NCBI RefSeq assembly: GCF_000802245.2
Contig: NZ_CP021080.1
Coordinates: 1,612,001 to 1,676,000, forward strand
Origin: Streptomyces pluripotens
GTDB lineage: Bacteria; Actinomycetota; Actinomycetes; Streptomycetales; Streptomycetaceae
DNA: 64,000 nucleotides
Reading direction: 5' to 3'
Part shown: piece after piece, positions 28,654-38,033 of the stretch
Position numbering within the stretch: the first letter of the stretch is position 1
How the letters are laid out: each line of letters begins with the position of its first letter
Notes under the pieces: model-generated
What the model was told of the DNA's origin: nothing
The model's database searches: none
What the model saw: the letters and a program-made list of their open reading frames with translations, nothing else
Program-made: the position numbers and the translations under genes

Positions 28654-28666
28654 TCACATATTGTGA
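28654..28666. promoter_or_regulatory. TCACA-TAT-TGTGA palindrome at the ddbA promoter
   Basis: Five-base arms TCACA and TGTGA flank a TAT spacer, 14-26 bases upstream of the ddbA ATG, a position that would overlap the promoter or transcript start. The arms resemble the half-sites of Crp/Fnr-type regulators, but the spacing is three rather than six bases. The regulator is unknown. Confidence 0.45.
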
Positions 28667-28926
28667 TGTTGCTCGCGAATCGTGCTGGGACGATAAATCG
28701 ACTTGAGTCCCGCGGCAACGGGGCACACCGCCTGATTCGCCCGCCCGCACCCCCCGGCCCGTGGGCATGCCTCCGTTGTGCCCAGCTCCCGGCCGGGTAA
28801 TCCGCCAGGGCCGTGCTCCCCGGAGCCGAGCGCCACGTCCCGCGCCATTCGGGTCATCCCTCCGGCGCGCACGGGCCCGGGCACGGTCGGCGAAGAATAC
28901 CGGTCCGCCGCTGTCGCACGGCGCCG

Positions 28927-28932
28927 TACACT
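28927..28932 (+). promoter_or_regulatory. -10 element TACACT of the ileS leader
   Basis: TACACT lies about 20 bases before the first recognisable T-box element, so transcription would start near 28939 and include the whole leader. No clear -35 hexamer is present at the usual distance. Confidence 0.45.
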
Positions 28933-28939
28933 GGGCGGA

Positions 28940-29243
28940 GCGAAAAGCATGGATGGGGACGAGTAGCGGCGTAAGCGGCCCAGAGCGACCCGGGGACGGT
29001 GTGAGCCCGGGGGCGAGCGCGACGTGAAGATCACCCCGGAGCCGCCGGAAGAAAGCCACAGCCGCGAGGCCGGGGCAAGTAGAACCGGCTCGCGACCCCA
29101 ATGAGGGGGCTCACCGGCGCGTACGGCGCGGCGGGGGCCAAGGAGGGTGGTACCGCGGGAGCGCGCCGCACACGGCGTAGGCAGCAACGAAGGCTCTCGT
29201 CCCTCCGACGGAAGGCAGCAAGTCCGTTGGAGGATGCTCGCAG
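28940..29243 (+). promoter_or_regulatory. Translational T-box riboswitch controlling ileS (isoleucine specific)
   Basis: The leader senses uncharged tRNA-Ile. The specifier-loop elements are AGTA at 28962-28965 and GAAG followed by the specifier codon ATC at 29030-29032. The T-box bulge AGGGTGGTACCGCGG is at 29144-29158; its TGGT would pair with the tRNA ACCA end. Two exclusive helices are visible. A sequestor pairs CCTCCGACGG (29202-29211) with CCGTTGGAGG (29224-29233), hiding the GGAGG ribosome-binding site. An antisequestor pairs GGAGGG (29142-29147) with CCCTCC (29201-29206). There is no terminator, so control is at translation, as known for actinobacterial ileS T-boxes. Confidence 0.95.
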
Positions 29244-32200
29244 ATGACAGCGCCGACGTACCGCCAGGTGCCCGCACAGGTCGACCTGCCCGCTCTTGAG
29301 CACGCCGTGCTCGACTTCTGGCGTGAGCAGAAGATCTTCGCGAAGAGCCTGGAGCAGTCCGAGGGCCGCCCCGAGTGGGTGTTCTACGAAGGCCCGCCCA
29401 CCGCCAACGGCATGCCCGGCGCCCACCACATCGAGGCGCGCGTCTTCAAGGACGTCTTCCCCCGGTTCCGCACCATGCGCGGCTACCACGTGGCCCGCAA
29501 GGCCGGCTGGGACTGCCACGGCCTGCCCGTGGAACTCGCCGTCGAGAAGGAGCTGGGCTTCTCCGGCAAGCAGGACATCGAGGCGTACGGCATCGCCGCG
29601 TTCAACGCCAAGTGCCGCGAGTCGGTGACTCGGCACACCGACGCGTTCGCCGAGCTGACGACCCGCATGGGCTACTGGGTCGACCTGGACGACGCCTACC
29701 GGACCATGGACCCCGAGTACGTGGAGTCCGTCTGGTGGTCGCTGAAGGAGATCTTCAACAAGGGCCTGCTGGTCCAGGACCACCGCGTCGCCCCCTGGTG
29801 CCCGCGCTGTGGCACGGGCCTGTCGGACCACGAACTGGCACAGGGCTACGAAACGGTCGTGGACCCGTCCGTGTACGTGCGCTTCCCGCTCACCTCCGGT
29901 CCCCTCACCGGCCAGGCCGCGCTCCTGGTGTGGACGACGACCCCCTGGACCCTGGTGTCCAACACAGCGGTCGCCGCGCACCCCGAGGTGACCTATGTCG
30001 TGGCGACCGATGGCGCGGAGCAGCTCGTCGTCGCCGAGCCGCTGCTCGCCAAGGCGCTGGGTGAGGGTTGGGAAGCCACCGGTCAGACCTTCACCGGCGC
30101 CGAGATGGAGCGCTGGACGTACCGGCGCCCGTTCGAGCTGGTGGAGTTTCCAGAGCCCGCCCACTACGTGGTGAACGCCGACTACGTCACCACCGAGGAC
30201 GGTACGGGCCTGGTGCACCAGTCACCCGCCTTCGGTGAGGACGACCTCAAGGTCTGCCGCGCCTATGGCCTGCCCGTGGTGAACCCGGTCCGCCCGGACG
30301 GCACCTTCGAGGAAGACGTGCCGCTGGTCGGCGGCGTGTTCTTCAAGAAGGCGGACGAGAAGCTCACCGAGGATCTCCAACAGCGCGGCCTCCTGTTCAA
30401 GCACCTGCCGTACGAGCACAGCTATCCGCACTGCTGGCGCTGCCACACCGCGCTGCTGTACTACGCGCAGCCCTCCTGGTACATCCGCACCACGGCTGTC
30501 AAGGACCGGCTCATCCAGGAGAACGAGAAGACCAACTGGTTCCCGGAGACGGTCAAGCACGGCCGCTTCGGCGACTGGCTCAACAACAACATCGACTGGG
30601 CGCTGTCCCGCAACCGCTACTGGGGCACCCCCCTGCCGGTCTGGCGCTGCGAGGATGACCACCTGACCTGCGTCGGCTCCCGCGCCGAACTGACCGAGCT
30701 GTCGGGCACCGACCAGTCGGGCCTGGACCCACACCGCCCTTACATCGACGAGGTCACCTTCGCCTGCCCGCACGAGGGCTGCGGCAAGACGGCCGCGCGC
30801 GTGCCGGAGGTCATCGACGCCTGGTACGACTCGGGCTCGATGCCGTTCGCGCAGTGGGGCTATCCGTACAAGAACAAGGAGCTGTTCGAGAGCCGGTATC
30901 CGGCGCAGTTCATCTCCGAGGCGATCGACCAGACCCGCGGCTGGTTCTACACGTTGATGGCCGTCGGCACGCTCGTCTTCGACAGGTCGTCGTACGAGAA
31001 CGTCGTCTGCCTCGGCCACATCCTCGCCGAGGACGGTCGCAAGATGTCCAAGCACCTGGGCAACATCCTGCAGCCGATCCCGCTCATGGACCAGCACGGC
31101 GCGGACGCGGTGCGCTGGTTCATGGCAGCCGGCGGTTCCCCGTGGGCGGCCCGCCGGGTCGGCCACAGCACCATCCAGGAAGTCGTCCGCAAGACGCTGC
31201 TGACGTACTGGAACACGGTCGCCTTCCAGGCCCTGTACGCCCGTACGTCGGACTGGGCTCCCAGCGCGGCGGACCCGGCGCCGGCCGAACGCCCGCTGCT
31301 GGACCGCTGGCTGCTGTCCGAGTTGCACGCGCTCACCGACCAGGTGACCCAGGCGCTGGAGGCGTACGACACCCAGCGCGCCGGCAAGCTGCTGTCCGCG
31401 TTCGTGGACGACCTGTCGAACTGGTACGTCCGCCGCTCGCGGCGGCGCTTCTGGCAGGGCGACAAGGCCGCGCTGCGCACGCTGCACGAGGTGCTGGAGA
31501 CGGTCACCAAGCTGATGGCGCCGATCACCCCGTTCATCGCCGAGCGAGTGTGGCAGGACCTGGTCGTCCCGGTCACGCCGGGCGCGCCGGAGTCCGTGCA
31601 CCTGGCGTCCTGGCCGGCGGCTGACCTGAGCGCCATCGATCCGGAGCTGTCCAGGCAGATGGTCCTGGTCCGCCGGCTGGTGGAGTTGGGCCGTGCCACG
31701 CGTGCGGAGTCCGGGGTGAAGACGCGTCAGCCGCTGTCTCGTGCGTTGATCGCGGCGACCGGCTTCGACTCCCTGGACCCGGAACTGCACACCCAGATCA
31801 CGGAAGAGCTGAACGTCACGTCGCTGGCCTCGCTGTCCGAGGTCGGCGGCAGCCTGGTGGACACCACCGCCAAGGCCAACTTCCGGGCCCTGGGCAAGCG
31901 GTTCGGCAAGCGGGTGCAGGACGTGGCCAAGGCCATCGCTGGTGCGGACGCCGCTGCCCTGTCCCTCGCGCTGCGTGCGGGCACGGCGTCCGTGACGGTC
32001 GACGGTGAGACGGTCGCCCTCGCCCCGGACGAAGTGATCATCACGGAAACCCCGCGTGAGGGCTGGTCGGTGGCCTCCGACTCCGGTGCCACGGTCGCGC
32101 TGGATCTGGAGATCAGCGAGGAACTGCGGCAGGCGGGCCTGGCCCGCGACGCGATCCGACTGATCCAGGAGGCTCGCAAGAACAGCGGCCTGGACGTGGC

Positions 32201-32387
32201 CGACCGGATCGCGCTGCGCTGGACCTCCACTGACCCGGCGGTCGTCGCGGCCCTGGACGAGCACGCCGAGCTGATCGCCGACGAGGTCCTGGCCACCGAC
32301 TTCGCCCAGGGTGGGGCGGACGACAGCTACGGCAAGCCGTTCGCGGACGAGGGTCTGTCCCTCACGTTCCGCCTGCGCAGGGACTGA
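29244..32387 (+). CDS. ileS: Isoleucyl-tRNA synthetase (type 2, with GXHH signature)
   Basis: The 1047-residue class I synthetase charges tRNA-Ile. The usual HIGH signature reads Gly59-Ala60-His61-His62 (PTANGMPGAHHIEAR), the 1,3-swapped GXHH form described for some type-2 IleRS enzymes and linked to very high mupirocin resistance. The second signature is KMSKH at 600-604. The editing domain includes LVWTTTPWTLVSN and HQSPAFGEDD (about 325). The C-terminal region has the type-2 anticodon-binding domain. Translation is governed by the upstream T-box. A 16-bp hairpin 12 bases after the stop ends the transcript. Confidence 0.97.
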   Translation: MTAPTYRQVPAQVDLPALEHAVLDFWREQKIFAKSLEQSEGRPEWVFYEGPPTANGMPGAHHIEARVFKDVFPRFRTMRGYHVARKAGWDCHGLPVELAVEKELGFSGKQDIEAYGIAAFNAKCRESVTRHTDAFAELTTRMGYWVDLDDAYRTMDPEYVESVWWSLKEIFNKGLLVQDHRVAPWCPRCGTGLSDHELAQGYETVVDPSVYVRFPLTSGPLTGQAALLVWTTTPWTLVSNTAVAAHPEVTYVVATDGAEQLVVAEPLLAKALGEGWEATGQTFTGAEMERWTYRRPFELVEFPEPAHYVVNADYVTTEDGTGLVHQSPAFGEDDLKVCRAYGLPVVNPVRPDGTFEEDVPLVGGVFFKKADEKLTEDLQQRGLLFKHLPYEHSYPHCWRCHTALLYYAQPSWYIRTTAVKDRLIQENEKTNWFPETVKHGRFGDWLNNNIDWALSRNRYWGTPLPVWRCEDDHLTCVGSRAELTELSGTDQSGLDPHRPYIDEVTFACPHEGCGKTAARVPEVIDAWYDSGSMPFAQWGYPYKNKELFESRYPAQFISEAIDQTRGWFYTLMAVGTLVFDRSSYENVVCLGHILAEDGRKMSKHLGNILQPIPLMDQHGADAVRWFMAAGGSPWAARRVGHSTIQEVVRKTLLTYWNTVAFQALYARTSDWAPSAADPAPAERPLLDRWLLSELHALTDQVTQALEAYDTQRAGKLLSAFVDDLSNWYVRRSRRRFWQGDKAALRTLHEVLETVTKLMAPITPFIAERVWQDLVVPVTPGAPESVHLASWPAADLSAIDPELSRQMVLVRRLVELGRATRAESGVKTRQPLSRALIAATGFDSLDPELHTQITEELNVTSLASLSEVGGSLVDTTAKANFRALGKRFGKRVQDVAKAIAGADAAALSLALRAGTASVTVDGETVALAPDEVIITETPREGWSVASDSGATVALDLEISEELRQAGLARDAIRLIQEARKNSGLDVADRIALRWTSTDPAVVAALDEHAELIADEVLATDFAQGGADDSYGKPFADEGLSLTFRLRRD

Positions 32388-32399
32388 GCGCTGAGTAGC

Positions 32400-32438
32400 C
32401 CGAAGGGCCCGGCTCCCAGGGCGAGCCGGGCCCTTCGG
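32400..32438. terminator. ileS terminator hairpin
   Basis: A 16-bp perfect stem (32400-32415 with 32423-32438) closes a 7-base loop, starting 12 bases after the ileS stop. The rest of 32388-32774 contains no gene that I can support, only this hairpin and the one at 32691-32730. Confidence 0.85.
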
Positions 32439-32690
32439 CGTCGCGGCAGAGCGAAGGCTGCGTCGGGGCGGGCCGGACGCCCGGCGTCCTGCTGAGCACC
32501 GGGGGACGAGACGACCGGCTGTCCTGCGGACCGCGGCGGCCGGAGCTCGGCGGACGGGCCGACGTCGTAGGTCCCCTTCGGATCGTCGGGCACAGCAAGT
32601 CGTCCGCCCCGTGTTCCGGGCTTCTCGGGCGGGAGACCGCGGCCATGGCAGTTGCCCTCACCGGCCCCCGGCTCGTGTCGACACGCGTAA

Positions 32691-32730
32691 CAGGGCGGGA
32701 CCCCGGACCGAAGTCCGGGGTCCCGCCCTG
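32691..32730. terminator. divIVA terminator hairpin
   Basis: A 17-bp perfect stem (32691-32707 with 32714-32730) closes a 6-base CCGAAG loop. It lies 44 bases beyond the divIVA stop on the minus strand and would end the dcw/divIVA transcript. It may also back up ileS termination. Confidence 0.85.
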
Positions 32731-32774
32731 AACGCTGCCGACGCCTGTGGCGTACTACTGGCCGTGACCGGCCC

Positions 32775-33911
32775 TCAGTTGTCGTCCTCGTCGATCAAGA
32801 AACCGCGCATCGGCGAGGGAGCCTGGCCCATCGGGGACGGGCCCTGCGGACGAACCGGAGCCATGGGCTGGGTCATGGCTGGTGTCATCTGTTGCTGGCC
32901 GCCGTAGGACGGTGCCGACGGAGCGGGCGAGCCGCCCATCGTCTGGTTACCGCCGTAGGACGGGGCGCTCGCGCCGGCCGGGGCCATGGAGGGCGACGGG
33001 GACGGCGGCAGGGACGCGGCGGCCGGAGTGCGCGGCGGGGCGAGGGAGTCGTCGGCCTGGGTCTCCAACTGGCGCAGCTGTGACTCCAGATACGACTTCA
33101 AACGCGTGCGATACTCGCGCTCGAAGCCGCGCAAGTCCTCGACCTTGCGCTCCAGCGTGGCGCGGGCGGACTCCAGCGAGCCCATGGCGACGCGGTGCTT
33201 CTCCTGCGCGTCCCGCTCCAGGGCGTCGGCCTTGGCACGGGCGTCGCGCTCCAGACCCTCGGCTCGGCTGCGGGCCTCGCCGACGATCTTGTTGGCCTCG
33301 GAGCGGGCCTCGGCGATCGCCTGGTCGGCGGTCTGCTGGGCCAGTGAGAGGACACGGGCGGCGCTGTCGCCACCGGGACCCTGGCCGGGCATGCCCGGAC
33401 CGCCCATGGGGCCACCCATCTGCTGCTGCATGGGAGGCTGACCGCCCATGGGGCCTTGGCCCATGGGCCCCTGCCCCATCGGGCCCTGCCCCATCGGGCC
33501 CGGACCCTGCGGACCCGGACCCTGCGGGCCGCCCTGTCCTCCGGGACCGGCAGGCAACTGCGGGGCACCGCTCGGCAGCTGGGGTGGGCCGCCCATGGGG
33601 CCGCCCATCTGCTGCTGCGGCGGGCCCGATATGCCGGCGGGCACCGGCGCACCCGGGCCTCGCATGCCCTGTTGTTGAGGATGCTGCTGGTCCTGGCCCT
33701 CCGGAGGCTTGCGCATGTTCTGCTGGTTCTGGGCAGCGGCACGCGTCGCGGCGGCCAGTTTGGCGCGCAGGTCCTCGTTCTCGCGGAGCAGGCGGGTCAG
33801 TTCGGCTTCGACCTCATCGAGGAAGGCATCGACCTCGTCCTCGTCATAGCCTTCTCGGAGGCGGACGGTCGTGAACTGCTTGTTCCGCACGTCCTCGGGG
33901 GTCAACGGCAT
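32775..33911 (-). CDS. divIVA: Polar growth and cell-division scaffold protein DivIVA
   Basis: DivIVA marks hyphal tips and directs apical wall growth. The 378-residue protein has the membrane-binding N-terminal domain [38 protein letters not shown] followed by a first coiled coil to about residue 60. A Pro/Gln/Gly/Met-rich linker (about 65-185) contains tandem GPMGQ units, and a second long coiled coil (about 188-295) includes [16 protein letters not shown]. The C-terminal tail is Pro/Ser/Ala-rich and ends IDEDDN. This linker architecture is typical of Streptomyces. The ATG has AGGTGAAGAG just upstream. It is the last gene of the dcw-linked unit. Confidence 0.95.
   Translation of the reverse strand: MPLTPEDVRNKQFTTVRLREGYDEDEVDAFLDEVEAELTRLLRENEDLRAKLAAATRAAAQNQQNMRKPPEGQDQQHPQQQGMRGPGAPVPAGISGPPQQQMGGPMGGPPQLPSGAPQLPAGPGGQGGPQGPGPQGPGPMGQGPMGQGPMGQGPMGGQPPMQQQMGGPMGGPGMPGQGPGGDSAARVLSLAQQTADQAIAEARSEANKIVGEARSRAEGLERDARAKADALERDAQEKHRVAMGSLESARATLERKVEDLRGFEREYRTRLKSYLESQLRQLETQADDSLAPPRTPAAASLPPSPSPSMAPAGASAPSYGGNQTMGGSPAPSAPSYGGQQQMTPAMTQPMAPVRPQGPSPMGQAPSPMRGFLIDEDDN
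33440..33530. repeat. In-frame repeats encoding the GPMGQ/PQGPG linker of DivIVA
   Basis: Tandem 15-bp units of the form CCCATCGGGCCCTGC encode repeated GPMGQ and GPQGP pentads on the minus strand. This coding low-complexity repeat is likely to vary in length between strains. Confidence 0.8.
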
Positions 33912-33965
33912 CTCTTCACCTCAACGTAGTCATCGGCAGTCGGCAAGACCGGGTCGTCCACACAC

Positions 33966-34256
33966 TCATCTCGCGAAGTTCTGCACGATGGCGATGAGAA
34001 TCCAGACGATGATCATCAGTACGAAGAAGGACAGGTCGAGCGCCACGCCCCCGAGACGCAGCGGCGGAATGAACCGCCGCAGAAGCTTCAGCGGTGGATC
34101 GGTGACAGTGTAGGTGGCCTCCAGTACGACCACCATCGCCTTGCCGGGTTGCCACGAGCGGGCGAACTGGAAGACGTACTCCATGACCAGCCGGAAGATG
34201 AGCACGATGAAGAACACCATCAGCGCGATGTAGATCACCTGCGCGAACACGCTCAT
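33966..34256 (-). CDS. yggT: YggT family membrane protein
   Basis: This 96-residue protein has two hydrophobic segments (residues 4-27 and about 70-92) separated by SWQPGKAMVVVLEATYTVTDPPLKLLRRFIPPL, whose TDPPLKLLRRFIPP is the YggT signature. The family is linked to division and osmotic tolerance, but the biochemical role is unclear. It lies between sepF and divIVA, the conserved actinobacterial and firmicute order, 54 bases before divIVA and 62 bases after sepF on the same strand. Confidence 0.93.
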   Translation of the reverse strand: MSVFAQVIYIALMVFFIVLIFRLVMEYVFQFARSWQPGKAMVVVLEATYTVTDPPLKLLRRFIPPLRLGGVALDLSFFVLMIIVWILIAIVQNFAR

Positions 34257-34318
34257 GGTCTGCGCTTCCCTCTCCCCTTTGCCCCGTGCTCTTCCGGGTG
34301 CCGATCTGGTGGTGCGTC

Positions 34319-34960
34319 TCAGCTCTGGTTGAAGAACCCGCCCTCTGCGATGCGGGCCTTGTCCTCCGCCGTGACATCGACGTTAGCAGGAGACAACAGG
34401 AACACCTTCTGCGTCACCCGCTCGATGCTGCCGTGAAGACCAAACACCAAACCAGCCGCAAAGTCGACAAGTCGCTTTGCGTCTGTGTCATCCATCTCAG
34501 TCAGATTCATGATCACCGGGGTGCCCTCACGGAAGTGTTCCCCGATGGTACGGGCCTCGTTGTAGGTCCGCGGGTGAAGCGTGGTGATCCGGTAAGGCTC
34601 TCGTTCCGACACGACCTTGGGCATGATCACCGGTGCGTTCTTCTCCAGGGACTGACGTTCTTGTGTGATGGACGCCACGGGCGCGATCCGCGCTGGGCGC
34701 CCCGAATCCGCCGTCACCGCGGCGGAGTGGGGGACCGGGTCGCGAGGCGCCGGAGGCTGCACCACTCGTACCGGTTCGTCTCTTTGGGGCTGATGTGCAC
34801 CGTGCGACTGGTGCGACGGCTCGTGCCGTCGGTGGTCCCGCTCGGGCTCCGGGTCAAGTTCCGGTTCGAAGTCGTCGTCGGGGTCGAATCCGCGGCCGTC
34901 GTACCCATCGTCCTCCACGAGGCCGAGGTAGACCGCCATCTTGCGCATCGCGCCGGCCAT
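34319..34960 (-). CDS. sepF: Cell division protein SepF (FtsZ membrane anchor)
   Basis: SepF tethers FtsZ to the membrane in bacteria lacking FtsA. The 213-residue product opens with the membrane-binding amphipathic segment [18 protein letters not shown], has an acidic and His/Pro-rich linker (about 20-110), and ends in the dimerising DUF552 core [54 protein letters not shown]. The ATG at 34960 is preceded by GGAGGA eight bases away. No ftsA occurs in the cluster, which fits SepF being the anchor. The yggS stop is 128 bases upstream. Confidence 0.95.
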   Translation of the reverse strand: MAGAMRKMAVYLGLVEDDGYDGRGFDPDDDFEPELDPEPERDHRRHEPSHQSHGAHQPQRDEPVRVVQPPAPRDPVPHSAAVTADSGRPARIAPVASITQERQSLEKNAPVIMPKVVSEREPYRITTLHPRTYNEARTIGEHFREGTPVIMNLTEMDDTDAKRLVDFAAGLVFGLHGSIERVTQKVFLLSPANVDVTAEDKARIAEGGFFNQS

Positions 34961-35088
34961 GCTCTGAGTCCTCCGCTCTGTGGTGGATCGACTGACGACT
35001 GCCAAGTGCCCGCGATCCACGTGGTCGTTGCGCTCATCTACGTGGGCATTGACCATATTTTCTGCTGTGGTCCGACTTCCTGGCGACG

Positions 35089-35808
35089 TTACCCGAGCCT
35101 GGGGCGGACTCCGAGTACCGCGCTGCCGACGCGCACATGTGTCGCCCCGGCAGCCACGGCCTGTTCGAGGTCCGCACTCATCCCTGCCGACACCATGGTT
35201 GCAGCCGGATGGGCTCGGCGCAGGTCAGTCGACAAATCCATGAGCCGTCCGAACGCCGCCCGTTCACGTCCGGCGTACTCCCCGGTGAGCGGTGCGACGG
35301 TCATCAGCCCGTCGAGCCGCAGTCCCGGTGCGCCGGCGACGAGGTCGGCCAACTCTTCGATTCCGTCCGGGGCCACGCCACCACGTTCCCCCCGCCCGCT
35401 CGCACCCGCATCCAGTGCGACCTGGATGAGGCAGCCCAGCTCACGCCCGGCCCGCACCGCCTCCTTCGACAGAGCAACGACCAGTCGGGCACGGTCCACG
35501 GACTGCACGACATCGGCGTAACCGACCACGGAACGCACCTTGTTGGTCTGCAACTGACCGACGAAGTGCCAGGTGAGGGGCAGATCCGCGCACGCGGCAG
35601 CCTTCGGCGCCGCGTCCTGGTCACGGTTCTCCGCGACGTGACGGACGCCGAGCCCCGACAGGATCCGCACATCGCTCGCCGGGTAGGTCTTGGTGACCAC
35701 GATCAGGGTCACCTCTTCCCGCTTGCGCGCCGCCGCCACACACCCGGCCGCGATGCGCTCTTCCACTTTCGCCAGATTCGCGGCGATTTCGGTCTTACGG
35801 TCTGTCAT
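35089..35808 (-). CDS. yggS: YggS/PLPBP family pyridoxal phosphate homeostasis protein
   Basis: The 239-residue alanine-racemase-like TIM barrel binds PLP through Lys40 in [13 protein letters not shown]. Other family motifs are [21 protein letters not shown] and the phosphate-binding [27 protein letters not shown]. It buffers PLP and affects amino-acid and keto-acid balance and has no known catalytic activity. The ATG start is at 35808, seven bases after the pgeF stop. It lies between pgeF and sepF, the standard place in this cluster. Confidence 0.95.
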   Translation of the reverse strand: MTDRKTEIAANLAKVEERIAAGCVAAARKREEVTLIVVTKTYPASDVRILSGLGVRHVAENRDQDAAPKAAACADLPLTWHFVGQLQTNKVRSVVGYADVVQSVDRARLVVALSKEAVRAGRELGCLIQVALDAGASGRGERGGVAPDGIEELADLVAGAPGLRLDGLMTVAPLTGEYAGRERAAFGRLMDLSTDLRRAHPAATMVSAGMSADLEQAVAAGATHVRVGSAVLGVRPRLG

Positions 35809-35814
35809 TCCCCA

Positions 35815-36543
35815 TCAGTCCAGCCAGACATAGCCCGCGAGCCGCCCGGTGGTGCGGTCGCGACGGTACGAGAAGTGGTCCGCCGACTCCAGCGTGCACA
35901 CCGGGGACTGCGCCCGGTCGCACACCCCGAGACGGTTCAGCTGCGCGCGCACGCCGGCGCTCACGTCGACCGCAGGCGTACCCCAGCTGGTCTCAGCGTG
36001 CGCTGCCGGCTCGACGGCAGCCACCTCAGCGCGCATCGCCTCCGGCACCTCGTAGCACCGCCCGCACACGGCCGGTCCGGTGCGGGCGACGATGCGGTCC
36101 GGTTCGGCACCGAGTCCGACCATGGCCCGTACGGCGGCTGGGACGATCCCCTTGACCATGCCGGGCCGGCCCGCGTGGGCCGCGGCGACGACCCCGGCGA
36201 CGGGGTCAGCCAGCAGGACCGGCACGCAGTCGGCGGTGAGCACGGCGAGGGCGAGTCCACGCCGGGCGGTGACGATCGCGTCGACCTCCGGAACGGAGGG
36301 TTCCCCCCAAGGCTCCTCGACCACGGCCACGTCGGCGCCGTGCACCTGGTTCATCCAGACCACCCGGGCGTGGTCCAAGCCCAGCGACTGCGCCGCCAGT
36401 TCCCGGTTGTCCCGGACAGCGCCGGCCGCGTCGCCGACGGCTCCGCCGAGGTTGAGCTCCTCATACGGAGCGGCGCTCACCCCACCCCACCGGTCGGTGA
36501 AGGCGAAGTGCGCGCCGCTCACGCTCTCGCGCTGTCCTATCAC
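35815..36543 (-). CDS. pgeF: YfiH/PgeF family protein (peptidoglycan editing factor, multicopper-laccase-like fold)
   Basis: The 242-residue protein has the family core [30 protein letters not shown] and [25 protein letters not shown], with His71-like, Cys and His zinc or copper ligands. E. coli YfiH removes L-Ser-containing peptidoglycan precursors made by MurC, and earlier work called the family laccases. The GTG at 36543 overlaps the ftsZ stop as GTGA, so it is translationally coupled to ftsZ. Nothing is truncated. Confidence 0.92.
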   Translation of the reverse strand: MIGQRESVSGAHFAFTDRWGGVSAAPYEELNLGGAVGDAAGAVRDNRELAAQSLGLDHARVVWMNQVHGADVAVVEEPWGEPSVPEVDAIVTARRGLALAVLTADCVPVLLADPVAGVVAAAHAGRPGMVKGIVPAAVRAMVGLGAEPDRIVARTGPAVCGRCYEVPEAMRAEVAAVEPAAHAETSWGTPAVDVSAGVRAQLNRLGVCDRAQSPVCTLESADHFSYRRDRTTGRLAGYVWLD

Positions 36544-37754
36544 TTCAGGAAGTCCGGCACGTCCAGTTCCTCAGCCGCGCTGTCCGCGTAGGTGCGCGGG
36601 GCCGGTGTGACCGGCGAGGCGACCGGGATGTCGGCCACCGGCTCGGGCGCCGGCTCCGGCTCCTCCTTGGGCTTCACGCTGCCGAGCGAGCCGAAGGACG
36701 GACGGCTGGGCTCGGCCTGCCGCGCCGGAACCGATTCCTCACGGCGGGCAGGCGTCGGAGCCGAGGCCGAGGCGGAGCCGAGGACGTTGTCGCGGCGGGC
36801 GGGGGGCTGGCCCCCGTCGAACCCGGCCGCGATCACGGTGACCCGGACCTCGTCGCCGAGGGCGTCGTCGATGACCGCGCCGAAGATGATGTTGGCCTCG
36901 GGGTGAGCCGCCTCACTGACCAGCTGTGCAGCCTCGTTGATCTCGAACAGGCCGAGGTCGGAGCCGCCGGAGATGGAGAGCAGCACACCACGGGCTCCGT
37001 CGATGGACGCCTCCAGCAGCGGCGAGGAGATCGCCATCTCGGCTGCGGCCACGGCGCGGTCGTCACCGCGGGCCGAGCCGATGCCCATCAGGGCCGAACC
37101 AGCCTCGGACATGACCGACTTCACATCGGCGAAGTCCAGGTTGATCAGGCCGGGCGTGGTGATGAGGTCGGTGATGCCCTGGACGCCGGAGAGCAGGACC
37201 TGGTCGGCCGACTTGAAGGCGTCCAGGACCGAGACCTGACGGTCCGAGATCGACAGCAGTCGGTCGTTGGGGATGACGATGAGGGTGTCGACCTCTTCGC
37301 GCAGTTCGGCAATGCCGTCCTCCGCCTGGTTCGCGCGGCGCCGCCCCTCGAAGGTGAACGGACGCGTGACCACGCCGATCGTCAGGGCGCCCAGGGAACG
37401 TGCGATGTTGGCCACGACGGGCGCGCCGCCGGTGCCGGTGCCGCCGCCCTCACCGGCCGTCACGAAGACCATGTCGGCCCCCTTGAGGACCTCCTCGATC
37501 TCCTCACGGTGGTCCTCGGCGGCCTTGCGGCCGACGGCCGGGTTGGCTCCGGCGCCGAGTCCGCGGGTGAGTTCGCGGCCGACGTCGAGCTTGACGTCGG
37601 CGTCGCTCATCAACAGCGCCTGTGCGTCGGTGTTGATGGCAATGAACTCGACGCCCTTGAGACCGACCTCGATCATCCGGTTGATGGCATTGACACCACC
37701 GCCGCCGACACCGATGACCTTGATGACTGCGAGGTAGTTCTGCGGTGCTGCCAC
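36540..37754 (-). CDS. ftsZ: Cell division tubulin homologue FtsZ
   Basis: FtsZ forms the Z-ring for vegetative cross-walls and for ladders during sporulation. The 404-residue protein has the tubulin signature GGGTGTG at 103-109, the N-terminal [13 protein letters not shown] nucleotide loop and the catalytic [12 protein letters not shown]7 loop. A disordered Pro/Glu/Ser linker (about 320-395) leads to the C-terminal peptide ELDVPDFLK that binds SepF. The GTG start has GAGAGG seven bases upstream. The 279-base region upstream, separating it from ftsQ, is long and holds candidate developmental control sites. Confidence 0.98.
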   Translation of the reverse strand: MAAPQNYLAVIKVIGVGGGGVNAINRMIEVGLKGVEFIAINTDAQALLMSDADVKLDVGRELTRGLGAGANPAVGRKAAEDHREEIEEVLKGADMVFVTAGEGGGTGTGGAPVVANIARSLGALTIGVVTRPFTFEGRRRANQAEDGIAELREEVDTLIVIPNDRLLSISDRQVSVLDAFKSADQVLLSGVQGITDLITTPGLINLDFADVKSVMSEAGSALMGIGSARGDDRAVAAAEMAISSPLLEASIDGARGVLLSISGGSDLGLFEINEAAQLVSEAAHPEANIIFGAVIDDALGDEVRVTVIAAGFDGGQPPARRDNVLGSASASAPTPARREESVPARQAEPSRPSFGSLGSVKPKEEPEPAPEPVADIPVASPVTPAPRTYADSAAEELDVPDFLK

Positions 37755-37852
37755 GTCGAAGGCCTCTCGCCTCGAATTACGTTGTCGCCGCCGCGCGGTG
37801 CCCCGCGCGAGTACGACAGTTGCCGAATGGGACGGTCCGTAGCGCCGACCCG

Positions 37853-37917
37853 AACCCTAACCTTGAAGTTTAGGGTTACCAGTGTGTCTGTTCCCTGGAG
37901 TCTTCTGAACAGGACAC
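37853..37917. promoter_or_regulatory. ftsZ promoter region with an inverted repeat and two GACAC motifs
   Basis: An inverted repeat AACCCTAA (37853-37860) / TTAGGGTT (37870-37877) lies about 100 bases upstream of the ftsZ start. GACAC, the core recognised by the sporulation regulator WhiA, occurs on the minus strand at 37884-37888 and on the plus strand at 37913-37917. WhiA/WhiB control of ftsZ is known in Streptomyces; assigning these exact sites is inference. The rest of 37755-38033 shows no gene. Confidence 0.55.
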
Positions 37918-38033
37918 TAAGTCGACAAGTGGCGCCCGTTCAACGAACACGCCGAACCTCCCGTTTTTCTTTTCACCCTATGTGATCAGCCGTAGCAGTG
38001 CCCAACCAGGGTGCTGGCCTGCACGGATGTGCG

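Noticed and set aside
30222..32264. 680-codon open frame on the minus strand opposite ileS
   Set aside because: It lies wholly antisense to ileS, with Arg/Val/Gln-rich composition and no domain or ribosome-binding site.
32439..32690. Small gene between ileS and divIVA
   Set aside because: Frames in this stretch have no start with a ribosome-binding site and no conserved look; it is best left as intergenic DNA between two terminators.
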